Source: Euphorbia lathyris (Eukaryota > Streptophyta > Magnoliopsida > Malpighiales > Euphorbiaceae). From it: 64,000 bases of DNA. This document shows, one piece after another, positions 54,471 through 64,000 of this stretch. A program made the position numbers and the translations under genes. Location of the stretch: assembly GCF_963576675.1 (NCBI RefSeq), contig NC_088910.1, positions 104,808,807-104,872,806 on the forward strand, in the 5' to 3' direction. The notes beneath the pieces were generated by a model. It saw nothing but the letters and a program-made list of their open reading frames with translations. It did no database searches and was not told where the DNA came from. Each line of letters opens with the position of its first letter. Position 1 is the stretch's first letter.

Positions 54471-55583
54471 TCAGGTTTTGATCTAGACTTGATATATATG
54501 CTGCTGATATATTTTAAGAAAAATAGGGAATGAAGAAGCAAAATTAAGCCCACCTGGATAACGTAAGAGGCGAATATAAGCTTCAGGTCCATTCATGGCT
54601 CCTATTTTCTCAAAGTAATCTTCATCTAAGTTCAGAGCCAAAGCAATCAAAGATATCGATCGTCTTCCAGCAGACCTGAGGTTGGCATATAGCACTCAAG
54701 TAAGAAACTCTAGTATCTATTTGCAGCGTCTAATATGTCTGAAATTCTCCAAAATAAACACAAGATCTGTTAATGATAAAACGATCGAGAAGAAAGTTTG
54801 ATGAATTATTTCTTAAATTGATCCAATTTGTAAATATTAGAGATAAAATTGCTCTTAACTTCCAACGTTTGGGATAAAATTACTCCTCCGACAAACGGGG
54901 GTATTTTTATACCTTAACCCTAAACGCAATGAACATTGAACTTACAGAGCTTTGTACATATAAGCCTCCAGGACGGGAGAAGTTCTGAAATTTCGTAACC
55001 AGAAACAAAATATTAGCATCATCAAATTTCACAACTCTTATGCAATATTAGCAATATGAAGCAAGCCATACAGAATCATGTAAGATACCTTCCGAGGGCC
55101 ACTGGATGGGGCTAGTTTGCTCTGGATTACCAAGATAGAAGCTTTCTTTTAAGTCACCTGTTTCAAGACCACATGAAAATAATTTGGTGTTTCCATTCAT
55201 CAACCATAAAACTTGAAAATGAAATAAAAGGCTAACCTATAGAACCAGGATAAGGATCGAGATTCTCAGTGTACAATGGCCTGTAACTCCTGTGTTCCTT
55301 GCAAAGCAATTTCATCTTATCATCCAAGGGTTGCGAAAAGAATTGCTTGCTTTGTTCGAGAGCTATATCAACCAACTCTTCCTCCACTCCATGATTTACA
55401 ACATAAAAGCATCCATATTCAGCACATGCCTATATACGAGTAATGAAAATTCTAGCATTATCATATTTGCTAAGACTATTCAAATTTGAAACTGAAAATG
55501 CAACGATTAGAGACCTGACGGATTAAATTGGCTGTTGAGAAGGCGGGAGCTGATAGGTCTATAACTAAGAGTTCTGCAGCCAT

Positions 55584-57000
55584 AATTTTTCGTTACGTAC
55601 CCCTAGTGTATGTAAAAGTATATTTTTATTTTTGAGAACATAGATATATATAGAAATTTCAATACATTAATCCATTTATATTGTACTTAAATAAGGTTAA
55701 ATAATGAAAGAAAAAATAAATAACCATTATTGGGAATGGGGGTGTTTAATATAATAAGAAGAAAGAGAATAAATGATTTTGGTTTTAAAAAAGGAAAGCA
55801 TACTTGGACAATTAAAGAGATCAATAACTATTACTATTATTTTGATGATTGGCATGTGAATAATTGTAAAGGCTTTAAATAGATTGCAAAGAAAGGAAAA
55901 TCGAGCTTTTAAATAGATTAGGTAAATCCTTTATAGATGGGTCTGGAAGCAGTAGTTGATTAGATGTAAACTGGATTAGGCTAGTTTATTACTTTGAGAC
56001 ATTATTGAAATTTATCTTTAGCTTCAACTTTAGTTTAGTTTATTGTAAGTTAACTATTAGTTATAAATATATTTTGTTACACTAATTTATATTGTTTTTT
56101 TTATTAATTTAAATTATTTTTTTATTATGAAATTTCTTAAATGGTTATATAATATTTTAGTTTAATAATAGTAATATTAACTTACGAAAAAAAAATATCA
56201 AGGAAGCATTTCAGAAATATACAGACAAAAAATATCGTCACTAATCCGACAGTATCATGCTGGTTGATGAAGTGAGCTTTCAACTTTCCGTGAAACGTCA
56301 TCGGCGAAGTTTGCGACCGCAGGCTTGTCTCTAACAACATTTGATATACCAATTTGAAATTGGATTTTGAAACTAAATTGTGGTTGCAAAAAAATGGTTT
56401 GTAACGTTGCCATCAACTTAACAACCAATTGCTTGGTTGCAAACGTTACTCATAAAGCTAGATCTGGTTTGAAAGCTTTAGCAACTTAGTAATTACCAAC
56501 CGGTTCATTTTGGTTGCTAAAAAGGTAAATCTGACTGCAAAATCGTGTTAGAGGCCAATTTAGCAACTAGATTTCCGGTTGCTAATTACTGTTGTTTTTC
56601 TTGAGTGATGGTAAGTGATGATAAAATTTGGATAATTTTATTTACACCCCAATTTGGAGGGGAGCGATGATAAGAAATTTTACATTTTCTATATTACCCA
56701 CAACTTTTTATTTTATCTCCAACACTATATCTCTAATGCAAACTAGAATGACACCCTCACTACGCTTCAGATATGTAAAAAAGAATAATTGCTTATTCAT
56801 ATACCATTTTTATGAAAAGTTTATAATCTGGATTAATTTTAATTATTGTCAATGTTGCCTAACTGAGATTGAAATGAAATTGACAATTTTCAAATTCTAT
56901 GTTTGTTAAGAAGATAGAAGAATTATGTATGAAAAGATAGATTAGAAATAAAAACAAAGCACATAAACTTACATTTTTTTTATATTAAAAGGTTGAGACA
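55584..57000. other. AT-rich spacer
   Basis: Upstream side of copy C. At about 56270-56610 there are many GGTTGCNAA / TTGCAACC motifs in both orientations, suggesting a small non-autonomous element whose ends I could not fix. No gene. Confidence 0.35.
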
Positions 57001-57007
57001 TGATTGA

Positions 57008-57490
57008 GAGCAGAAACCAGACATCCCAACGAGGCTGGCACCTCCAGCTAAAGCCATAATCAACCCGATCTATTAAAAAATGAAATCATTACAAAGGAAT
57101 TAAAAGAAACGAACATGTGCTACGTTATAGAGGTCATAAAAAATAACAGGATGACAAAATGATGGGGCCGCATGCTACCAATTAATATGCATGGCAAATT
57201 TGCCAAAACGAGCTAAGCAGTCCGCGGTTTGGTTCCCTTCACGAAAGATGTGGTAATTTTGCAGTTCATAGTGGAGCAGCGTGATAGACATTGAAGCTAG
57301 TCTTGGCAGACTTGCCATGGAACATTCGTGGACTTGTTGTGAAACAAGTGAACTACATAAGATGAATCTGTTTCAATCCAGAGGCTTCGTCACAAGCATA
57401 ATGAAATTGCATGTCGTTAATTCCAATGACGCCTAAAACCTTGCGTGGGTAAACTAAATCTGATAACATATCACATGCAAGCGTCATCAT
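57008..57490 (-). mobile_element. LINE 3'-end fragment (RNase H remnant)
   Basis: The reverse strand encodes FREGNQTADCLARFGKFAMH, the RNase H end of a plant L1. The downstream 3' part shares ACATCCCAACGAGG(T/C)TGGCACC with the 3' end of the large LINE at 6700. The frame shifts between the two RNase H pieces. A 5'-truncated, decayed copy. Confidence 0.7.
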
Positions 57491-57671
57491 GATGCCAACA
57501 TTTATTTTTCATATTATTTATTTTTTTTATTTTCAAAATTCCACAACATTTTAATAAAACATTGGAAAGTTAACGATACATAGTTTTTATTATGTTGTTA
57601 TTTCGCTTCAGAAAATGTTCATAGCATCTTGGATATCACAACATTTTAAAAAAATATCTTCAAGTTTATGA

Positions 57672-57722
57672 CATACAACAACAACAAAGTCTTAGTCCCG
57701 AAATGATTCGGGGTCGGCAAGT
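57672..57722 (-). repeat. SINE-like tail fragment
   Basis: The reverse strand ends in GGGACTAAGACTTTG and (TTG)n after GCCGACCCCGAATCATTTCG, the form of a common plant SINE 3' end (Au-like). Only about 45 bases remain. Confidence 0.4.
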
Positions 57723-58079
57723 TTATGACATACAATTATACAAAAATCTTTACATTTAACGACTTTAAAAAACTATTGCGTCCCAAAAACTGACACCTTT
57801 TTTCTTTCTTAAAAACTGTCTCAAGTTATACGGCATAAATATTATTTTATCCTCGATTTAACAATATTGTTATAAATGAACTATAATAACCAAGGTCTTA
57901 AAATTCAAATAAATAAAAATTTCATAAAATAAAATGAGATTGATGAATGAATCTGTGACCGCTAAAACATTTCATCAACTTTAAAATATTGAAATAGCAC
58001 TACACACAATGTATGTAAACTAATGTTAGGGAGGCTATAAGGGGCGGAAATTGTATAACCATCTTGAGTGAAAGCAAAG

Positions 58080-58162
58080 GGCTTCGTATGGGTAGACTAG
58101 AGTTTGTAACGATCACATCTATAAGAGGTAAAATTATTTTCTCATTAAAATGGTTATACTTA
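58080..58162 (+). repeat. R repeat copy 2, left segment
   Basis: Matches 2360-2455. Ends in TTATACTTA, the left target-site duplication of MULE2. Copy 1 has the unbroken site near 2451-2459. Confidence 0.65.
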
Positions 58163-58422
58163 GGGACAATTACAAAACTAGAACCTTTTAAGGGGTTAGT
58201 TTTCTTTTCTAACACCTTTTGAAAAACTAACCAAAACTAACACATTTCATTAACTAAATTCCAACCTTGCCCTCCTCTCTAACCTTCCGCTCCCCGCTCT
58301 TTAATATTCGAACTTCCATCTCTCTAACCTAACATCCCGCTATCCCTCTCTCTAACTTTTCGGCGATTCATTGCCCGATTCTGTACATTTCATCCGATGA
58401 ATCTCTGTTACTTCGAGTGGAC

Positions 58423-60926
58423 ATGGCGAGAACACGAAGCTCAGACAACGAATCGAATTCAGAAGGAAGGACAAAAAAGAGGGTAAATAACTTGACTTTA
58501 CATTTGCGATTCTCTCTTGTATTGTATGTACATTTGCTGTGTTTGAGAAGGAATATTTCGTTTCGTTTCGTTTCGTTTACTTCTTCTGGTGTTAGGGTTT
58601 ATCTGGGTTTATCTAGGTTCGTCTGGTGTTAGAAAGTCATTCAGTTTGGTCGAAATGCGTCGATATGTATGTTCTATCGGCAACCTAATTGTAGATAATA
58701 CATAGATATAACCAGCCTAATGGCCGATAGAACATAGATACCGACGACCTAATTGCCGATAGAACATTCATATCGACTACCTAATGGTCGATAGAACATT
58801 CATATCGACGACCTATTGTCGATACAACATAGATACCGATGATCTAATTGTCGATAACTCTCTTATTTTAGCATACGTTAGCTCATTCTAGCTCAACGTT
58901 ATAATTAGCTTAATTGTATGTTACCTAATGATATATATGCAATAAATTTCAGCATGATCATGGAGAAAAGAGGAAGAGAGATGAGCATGGCTCTTCTTCG
59001 AAGAAGAAAGCCAAGAAGAAATCTGAATATAAATACAAAAAAGCATTTCGAACGGAAAGCGTCATCACAGTTAGGTGTAACCTAGAAGCAGCAAAACATA
59101 TAAAGGAGCTTTTAACACCAAACCAAAAATCTATTTAGGAAGAGTTGCTTCGGGCAGTATTTGGAGATGACCAATACAGTATTTGCAGGAGTCCTCTGTC
59201 ATACCCTTTTAACAAGGGAGATCATATGTGAAGACCTCAAACCCAGAGAGCTTTGCTTCAAAGTTAGAGGTGTTGAGTTGAGATTTGGGGATTAGGAGTT
59301 TGGACTCCTAAGTGGGTTACAATTTGGAGACATGGAAGCATTTACCGAAAGGTTTAGTGCGCTAAATAAATTGGACAGATTTAGGAAGAAGTTTTTTCAC
59401 GCAACCCTACACCAACCTTTAAAGACGTGGACACAATTATGCAGCAAACTGTTTGGAGCAATGAATCTGATCAGGATGCAGTTTCATTTGCCATGTTGTA
59501 CTTTGTCATTGGCTGTGTGTTGGATAACACTGCCAACAAACAAGCTCTTCCATGGGTTTTGGAACTTGCTGAATTTCCAACATTGTTTAACGAGTTCCCG
59601 TGGGGTGTTTTGGCCTGGGACGTGACCTACAGGTCTCTTGTTAATGGGATGATTGGTGGAAAAGACCGAATTGATCAGATGCGTGCTTATAGGGATCGTT
59701 TGAGGACTAACCGTGTCTCATTCAACCTATATGGTTTTGCATACGTATTTCAGGTATGATGTGTGTATATTATATATACTAGAAATGATAGTAATAGGCA
59801 TAAATAATGAATTGGAACTTTGTTGCAGGCTTGGTTGTTGGAAGTATGGGATGCCACCCACGGATGGTATGAGACGAAAGGCACTCGCATCCCACGATGG
59901 CTATGATGGAAAAAGACCTGTATCGCTAAATTGCCCAAAGTTTTAGACATTTTTCAAGTAAGTTGACCAATCATTGTGCCTATATGTGTCACTATTATGC
60001 TATACATCTGATTGACTTGTTTATTTGTACATTTGTATTTTTAGTCGGGTAAAGAACCAAATGGTACGAAACTTACAGCTGAATATAGGGAGAAAGAAAG
60101 CTCATGGTATCAACATCTAGTAAACCATATGGATGGTCTGCCGTGTAATTATGACCAACTGTTTACCGATGTGGAAAAGGGGCAAGAGGAGGAAAAGGGG
60201 CAAGAGGAGGAAAAGAGGAAAGAGGAGGAAAAGGTGCAAGAGGAGGAAAAGAGGAAAGAGGTGGAAAAGGGGCAAGAGGAGGAAGAGGATGAAGGCATGG
60301 AAAAGGAGGGACAGGAGGAATTGGGTACATATGAAGGAGGATAGGTTGATGTAGAGGATGACAGTGAATCTGAGACTGACAATGATGAAAATGCCTTCAT
60401 TGTCTCTCCTAGAGTACCTGTCCAGAAGAAGAAACAATCTGGTCTGGAACGACTACTGAGGAAGATGTTTGCTGAGCACGAGAAGAAAATGAATGACAAG
60501 TTTGCTGAGCAAGAGAAGATAATAACTGAACAGTTTGGTCATCAAGAGAGGAAAATGAATGACCATTTGTCTGCCTTTGTAAATAGATTGTCCGTTGTAG
60601 AACGTGATGTGCAGAAACTAAAGTCACAATGGGATGTGGAACGTGGGATGTATGAGGGGGAGGTTCATATGTATGATAGTGAGAGGGAGAGTGAGAAGAA
60701 AGAGATGGATGAGCATGCAAAAGAGATGGAGGAGAATGAGAAGAAAGAGCATGAGGAGAAGGAGAGGAATAGGGAGAGGGAGGAAAAGGAGAAGAAAGAG
60801 CAGGAGGATATGGAGAAGAAAGAGCATGAGGATAAGGAGAAGAAAGAGCATGAGGAGAAGGAGAAGAAAGAGAAACAACCGAAGGAGAGGGAAATTGTTC
60901 ATACAACTTCTGTTATAATGATTGAT
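58423..60926 (+). pseudogene. DUF1985-type gene of MULE2
   Basis: Exons: 58423-58482, 58953-59753, 59829 to about 59957, 60045-60926. Exon 2 opens with a Lys-rich, NLS-like stretch (KKKAKKKSEYKYKK) and then the DUF1985 fold: VELRFGD, EFGLLSGLQFG, FAMLYFVIGCVL, FPWGVLAWDVTYRSL and SFNLYGFAY. Exon 4 is a charged coiled coil with (K/G)QEEEK and EKKEHE repeats. In-frame stops occur at about 59138, 59229, 59294, 59904 and 60342. DUF1985 proteins in plants usually continue into a Ulp1-type SUMO protease; that part is missing, since the sequence meets the convergent gene at about 60940. Relatives are the Kaonashi-type MULE genes. Confidence 0.75.
58650..58860. repeat. TCGATA repeat array in intron 1 of DUF1985 gene
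   Basis: Five to six copies of a unit of about 36 bp around GACCTAATTGCCGATAGAAC and ATTCATATCGAC. Alternate units contain inverted GTCGAT / ATCGAC. Confidence 0.75.
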
Positions 60927-60945
60927 GTAAGTTTGTTTTTAATGT

Positions 60946-61440
60946 TTAACCCGGTGCTTTTAATTCAGCAACATTTTGTGGCCATAATTCAGCAACAATT
61001 GGTCGTCTTACTTCGGCAACAATTGGTCGTCTTACTTCCGCAACACTTGGTCGCCGTACTTCAGCAACAATTGGTCGCCTTACTTCCGCAACACTTGTTC
61101 GAGGAGTCATAGAAACATATAATGGCATCACATCGGGTTTATTCCATCGACAAAACTCAACGAATCCAACAATATCACTGTCATCCACTATGTCTGCTAA
61201 TCTTCCAAAAGGTTTATTTGGACCGTATGTTGTGTGCGTTGCCATTTGTATGTCAAAACAGGTTGCATCAACGTTCAACGAAGCGTGAATTCTATCTCTC
61301 AAAGTTTGATAAGCAGTTGGCGTTGAAAAATGGAGCACCTTCGATTGGCCACCAACGTATATCATTGTGTCCGTGGGCCCCTCTTTTTTCCATTCTCCAT
61401 CCCACGAAAGCATACACAGACAAGTATTCGGGGTGGACAT
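60946..61440 (-). pseudogene. MURA-like transposase, N-terminal fragment
   Basis: ATG at 61440. Reads TCLCMLSWDGEWKKEG, then MIYVGGQSKVLHFSTP, then RLADIVDDSDIVGF, the opening domain of MURA-type transposases (a PB1-like region before the zinc finger). The MULE catalytic domain is absent. The end of the frame is an array of 24-bp repeats encoding VAEVRRPI (about 60966-61100). It runs convergently into the DUF1985 gene. Confidence 0.7.
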
Positions 61441-61529
61441 ATTTCTGCATTATCATAAAAAAGAAGTAAATTATATATTATTTGTAACTTAGCGAAGAAA
61501 GCTACCGAAACATATCATGGTATACACAT

Positions 61530-61690
61530 TTCAAACTATAAGATACGTCGATATATGTTGATATAACAAAAATATCGACACATATCGGTACATATCGACT
61601 AACTCCTTCGTCGATATCTGACATATATCTACGATGCATTCTCGTGATAGCTGTCGATATTGATCATAGATCGACAGATATCGACGGAAG
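61530..61690. repeat. TCGATAT palindrome cluster 1
   Basis: Dense ATATCGAC / GTCGATAT inverted copies between the MURA start and the small gene. Confidence 0.7.
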
Positions 61691-61841
61691 ATCAAAAGAC
61701 GTTTATCTAGAATGATCTGTTAATGAGCATTAAATGCAGGTAATGATCACTTTGACTTTCACTCTTCTTCGAATATCACTCTAAGCATTAACTATGAGGC
61801 TTGTCTGTTGAGATTCCCCATGAACATTACGGTTCTTTCTC

Positions 61842-61850
61842 CTATAAATA
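61842..61850 (+). promoter_or_regulatory. TATA box of the small MULE2 gene
   Basis: CTATAAATA, 84 bases upstream of the ATG at 61926, within GCTTTGT-flanked leader sequence. Confidence 0.6.
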
Positions 61851-61925
61851 GACGCTTTGTCTGTTCATAGTTGTTGTCCCTTTATTCATTCTAGTAAACT
61901 CTTAAACACTCTAGTTTATCCAAAA

Positions 61926-62210
61926 ATGGAAGCGCCACCACCACCACCTCCTTTGCCTGAGTTCGAAGCACTAATAGCCTCGTTCAGCGATTCGTTCCGT
62001 GAAGGGGACACGGACGAAATTATCTGCTTCATGAGGGGCATGGCGCACACCATGTGTTTCGCTGCAGATGCCATGACTGACCATCTGGAGTCAGTTAATG
62101 AAGAAAACAGGCGGCTCAAGAGGATAATTAGGCGCCTCAAAAGGCAGTTGGAGAAGTCCAAGATGGACTACGCTGACGCCCTGTTGGGTCCTGAGTACCT
62201 GAATGTTTAG
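61926..62210 (+). CDS. Small 94-residue protein with Pro run and basic coiled coil
   Basis: ATG chosen because it follows the TATA box and leader and opens the compact frame MEAPPPPPPLPEFEAL; an earlier in-frame ATG at 61857 sits only 7 bases after the TATA box. Residues 4-10 are Pro-rich, residues 15-55 look helical and slightly acidic, and 55-80 are a basic coiled coil with RRLKRIIRRLKRQLEKSK. No Cys/His motif, signal peptide or membrane segment. The frame is intact while its neighbours are full of stops. It lies antisense within the presumed leader of the MURA gene. I do not recognise the family; a DNA-binding accessory or suppressor role is only a guess. Confidence 0.5.
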   Translation: MEAPPPPPPLPEFEALIASFSDSFREGDTDEIICFMRGMAHTMCFAADAMTDHLESVNEENRRLKRIIRRLKRQLEKSKMDYADALLGPEYLNV

Positions 62211-62439
62211 TTTATGTATTTTTTGTTTTTAATGTTTATGTACTTTTGTTATTATGTGTTTTGTGTTTGTTTCTCTTTTGTTTATGTGTTTTGTGTTTGT
62301 CCCTTATGTTTTATTGTGTTTTTGTTTGTTTTTTGATGTTTTATGTATTTTTTTCTTTATTATAATATAAAAATATTGTTCTTATCTATGTTTTATGTGT
62401 TTTATGTTTGAATATTATGATTTATTATGGAAAATCACA

Positions 62440-62535
62440 TTTAACCGAGGTCGATATACGTCGATATTCATCAGCTATCGACGCCGATATGTCTGTCGAT
62501 ATTCATAAGATATCGACGTATATCGACCATTTCAG
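62440..62535. repeat. TCGATAT palindrome cluster 2
   Basis: Copies of GTCGATAT and ATATCGAC in alternating orientation, downstream of the small gene. Confidence 0.7.
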
Positions 62536-62816
62536 GAAAAAATCACAGAGTGAAGTTACAAACCAAATGCATCTTCCTACAACAATGTCACTGGTTTTAG
62601 GGATTCGCACGAACAGGAATAACATGAAAAGGCAACAGCAACAATATACATTGGGTTTTAGAGAAACAAAGTGCTACGTCTTAACCATGAATAGGACGAA
62701 GCTTTAAATATTGTAAATAAATGAAAAACTTACATGATTGTGTATAAAATCTTGAAGCACAAACTGTGGGTTGGATTGATTGTAGATCGTTGTCTGTAAA
62801 TTGATTTGTTCTTTAG

Positions 62817-62840
62817 AGAGAGAGAGAGAGAGAGAGAGAG
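62817..62840. repeat. (GA)n microsatellite
   Basis: GA dinucleotides just inside the right TIR of MULE2; on the reverse strand, a CT-rich leader-like run. Confidence 0.85.
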
Positions 62841-63011
62841 CGACCGCGCGAGAAAAAGAGGAAAATGGGGGAAAGACAACGTTATAAAAGGTTAGAGAGG
62901 AGGGCAAGGTTGGAATTTAGTTAATGAAATGTGTTAGTTTTGGTTAGTTTTTCAAAAGGTGTTAGAAAAAAAAACTAACCCCTTAAAAGGTGCTAGTTTT
63001 GTAATTTTTCC

Positions 63012-64000
63012 TTATACTTAAGACAATTATATATTAAAATAGATAAGTCTTTGGAGGTTTCGGTTACAGAAAAAATTGACGCTAGTTAAGTATTAAAATA
63101 TCAGAGTCTAAATCTTTATATATTGATAAATAATAATAACATAAAGAAATTGAAAATAAGTTTTTTTACGTATAGACTCCTAGCCGTGCCACGAGTCTAA
63201 CTGAACAATCGGTCGAAATTAACGATACCAGTTTACTGTTACACGTTACAATTCCGGCGACAAATAAAAATAGTCCGATAAAAGTGGTTGGTTTATTTAA
63301 AATTTAGTTTTAAGTTATTTATATAATAATTAAGTGATTTTAATTTGTCGAACTAAAATAAATTATAAAATAGAAAGACTAATAGCGATAATTACCAATT
63401 AGAATCATAAAAGAGTTATATAAAAGTAGTACAAAAAATTTGAATATAAAATTAGTACAAGTACACTCATGACAATGTAACGAGTCTAAAAATATCAACA
63501 ATTAATTATGCAGATTTAGAGTTACTAATCTGGCGCCGAAAATAGTCTGATAAAATATTTAATTTTAAATGATATTACATTTTATCGATACAATATTTTG
63601 AGCAATTAAATTCTTGGAATTGAACTAAGTTATGAATCAGTGATTTTATACAAACTTTTGGAAAATTATAGTTTATTTGAATAATTGTGATTATTTTTGC
63701 GATATAGTTAATTGAAGGCAAATGGCTTATGATTATGGAATGATTTGGAAATTTGATTGTGAAAAGAGATTTATGGTTTTTATATATCCATATAGAGTAA
63801 TCCAGACAAACAGTTCTGATATTTGAAGACCATGTTCAGTGAGGAACCTGACACGTGTACATAGTCTAAAGATCTAGTCGGGTATTGGCAGCGAAGTATT
63901 GGGTAAGACCAATACGGGATTATGCAAGGTTATAGAGACGTCTCGACTATATGTGAGGTTTATGGATTAGTTTAAATACGTCAGGGGAGAAACTCTAGGA
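63012..64000 (+). repeat. R repeat copy 2, main segment (runs off the window)
   Basis: Starts with the right TSD of MULE2. Unbroken version of R: it shows the uninserted sites of both the solo-LTR element (about 63180) and the LINE (about 63335-63353), then matches 32833-33765. Non-coding. Confidence 0.7.

Larger units (their letters stand above)
52040..55583 (-). pseudogene. 2OG-Fe(II) dioxygenase copy C, frameshifted
   Basis: All 11 exons are found: 55583-55515, 55429-55237, 55157-55089, 54984-54946, 54675-54554, 53070-52970, 52834-52776, 52704-52648, 52532-52487, 52360-52281, 52103-52040. The Fe and 2-oxoglutarate residues are present (KAHSDYGM, QHRV, RYS), and exon 2 keeps the 10 codons missing in copy B. 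Exon 4 is 39 nt instead of 52, a 13-nt deletion that breaks the frame. Intron 5 is swollen by about 1.2 kb of inserted repeats. Exon 6 has the same GC donor as copy B. The final exon has the full family ending. Recent pseudogene. Confidence 0.82.
58163..63011 (+). mobile_element. MULE2, Mutator-like element with DUF1985 gene
   Basis: 4849 bp. Perfect 9-bp TSD TTATACTTA (58154-58162 and 63012-63020). The ends GGGACAATTACAAAACTAG and the inverted CTAGTTTTGTAATTTTTCC continue as TIRs of roughly 115 bp or more. R copy 1 gives the empty site. Contains a plus-strand DUF1985 gene, a minus-strand MURA N-terminal fragment, a small plus-strand gene with a TATA box, and three clusters of TCGATAT-type palindromes. 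Confidence 0.88.

Noticed and set aside
60117..60906. Reverse-strand ORFs opposite the EKE-rich coiled coil
   Set aside because: Shadow frames of a low-complexity GAGGAGAAG repeat; Leu/Ser/Pro-rich without domain.

Overview
The window is nuclear DNA of a flowering plant, probably a eudicot: low gene density, AT-rich spacers, multi-exon GT-AG genes, and a dense pile of plant-type mobile elements. These are an L1-like LINE with DUF4283 and a C-terminal RNase H, a dual-RNase-H Tat/Ogre Ty3-gypsy element, Mutator-like elements (MULEs) with DUF1985, OTU and plant-mobile-domain genes, and an Emigrant-type MITE. Nothing bacterial, organellar or CRISPR-like was seen.

Layout. (1) 1-2.3 kb: a two-exon coiled-coil gene or fragment of unrecognised family. 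(2) 2.35-34.6 kb: one copy of an LTR-like repeat, here called R, split by two insertions. The first is a 3.9-kb solo-LTR-like element (2615-6493, TSD CTAGC) that itself carries a 1.5-kb long-TIR element. The second is a reverse-strand LINE (6658-32813, 19-bp TSD) whose endonuclease region is broken by a 20.5-kb Tat/Ogre retrotransposon (10395-30857, TSD CCTGC). A second R copy at the right edge supplies unoccupied versions of both R insertion sites. (3) 35.4-40.2 kb and 52.0-55.6 kb: three reverse-strand members of a 2-oxoglutarate/Fe(II) dioxygenase family. A is a 3' remnant, B has a complete 11-exon open frame of 289 codons, and C is full-length but frameshifted. A and C lie in duplicated segments that also share R sequence. 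Several MITEs sit between them. (4) 41.6-43.0 kb: a Pack-MULE carrying an O-fucosyltransferase gene fragment. (5) 43.2-47.4 kb: MULE1, with a MULE transposase gene ending in an OTU domain and a convergent truncated plant-mobile-domain gene. (6) 58.2-63.0 kb: MULE2, inserted in R copy 2, with a DUF1985 gene, a convergent MURA N-terminal fragment and a small TATA-driven gene.

The Tat/Ogre element is the most unusual object. Its polyprotein stays in one frame over about 7.4 kb but has five internal stops, each one C-to-T change from CAG or CGA. It has four Gag-like modules instead of one. Its 3' region carries an antisense spliced gene with its own TATA box and a plant mobile domain. Its LTR promoter has a row of short GC-rich perfect palindromes.

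A recurrent theme is arrays of short, element-specific palindromes inside mobile elements: the Tat U3, both first introns of MULE1, the leader and intron regions of MULE2, and an insertion in dioxygenase copy C. The sequence of the arms differs between elements while the architecture is the same. All family calls were made by reading translations by eye; no database search was run.
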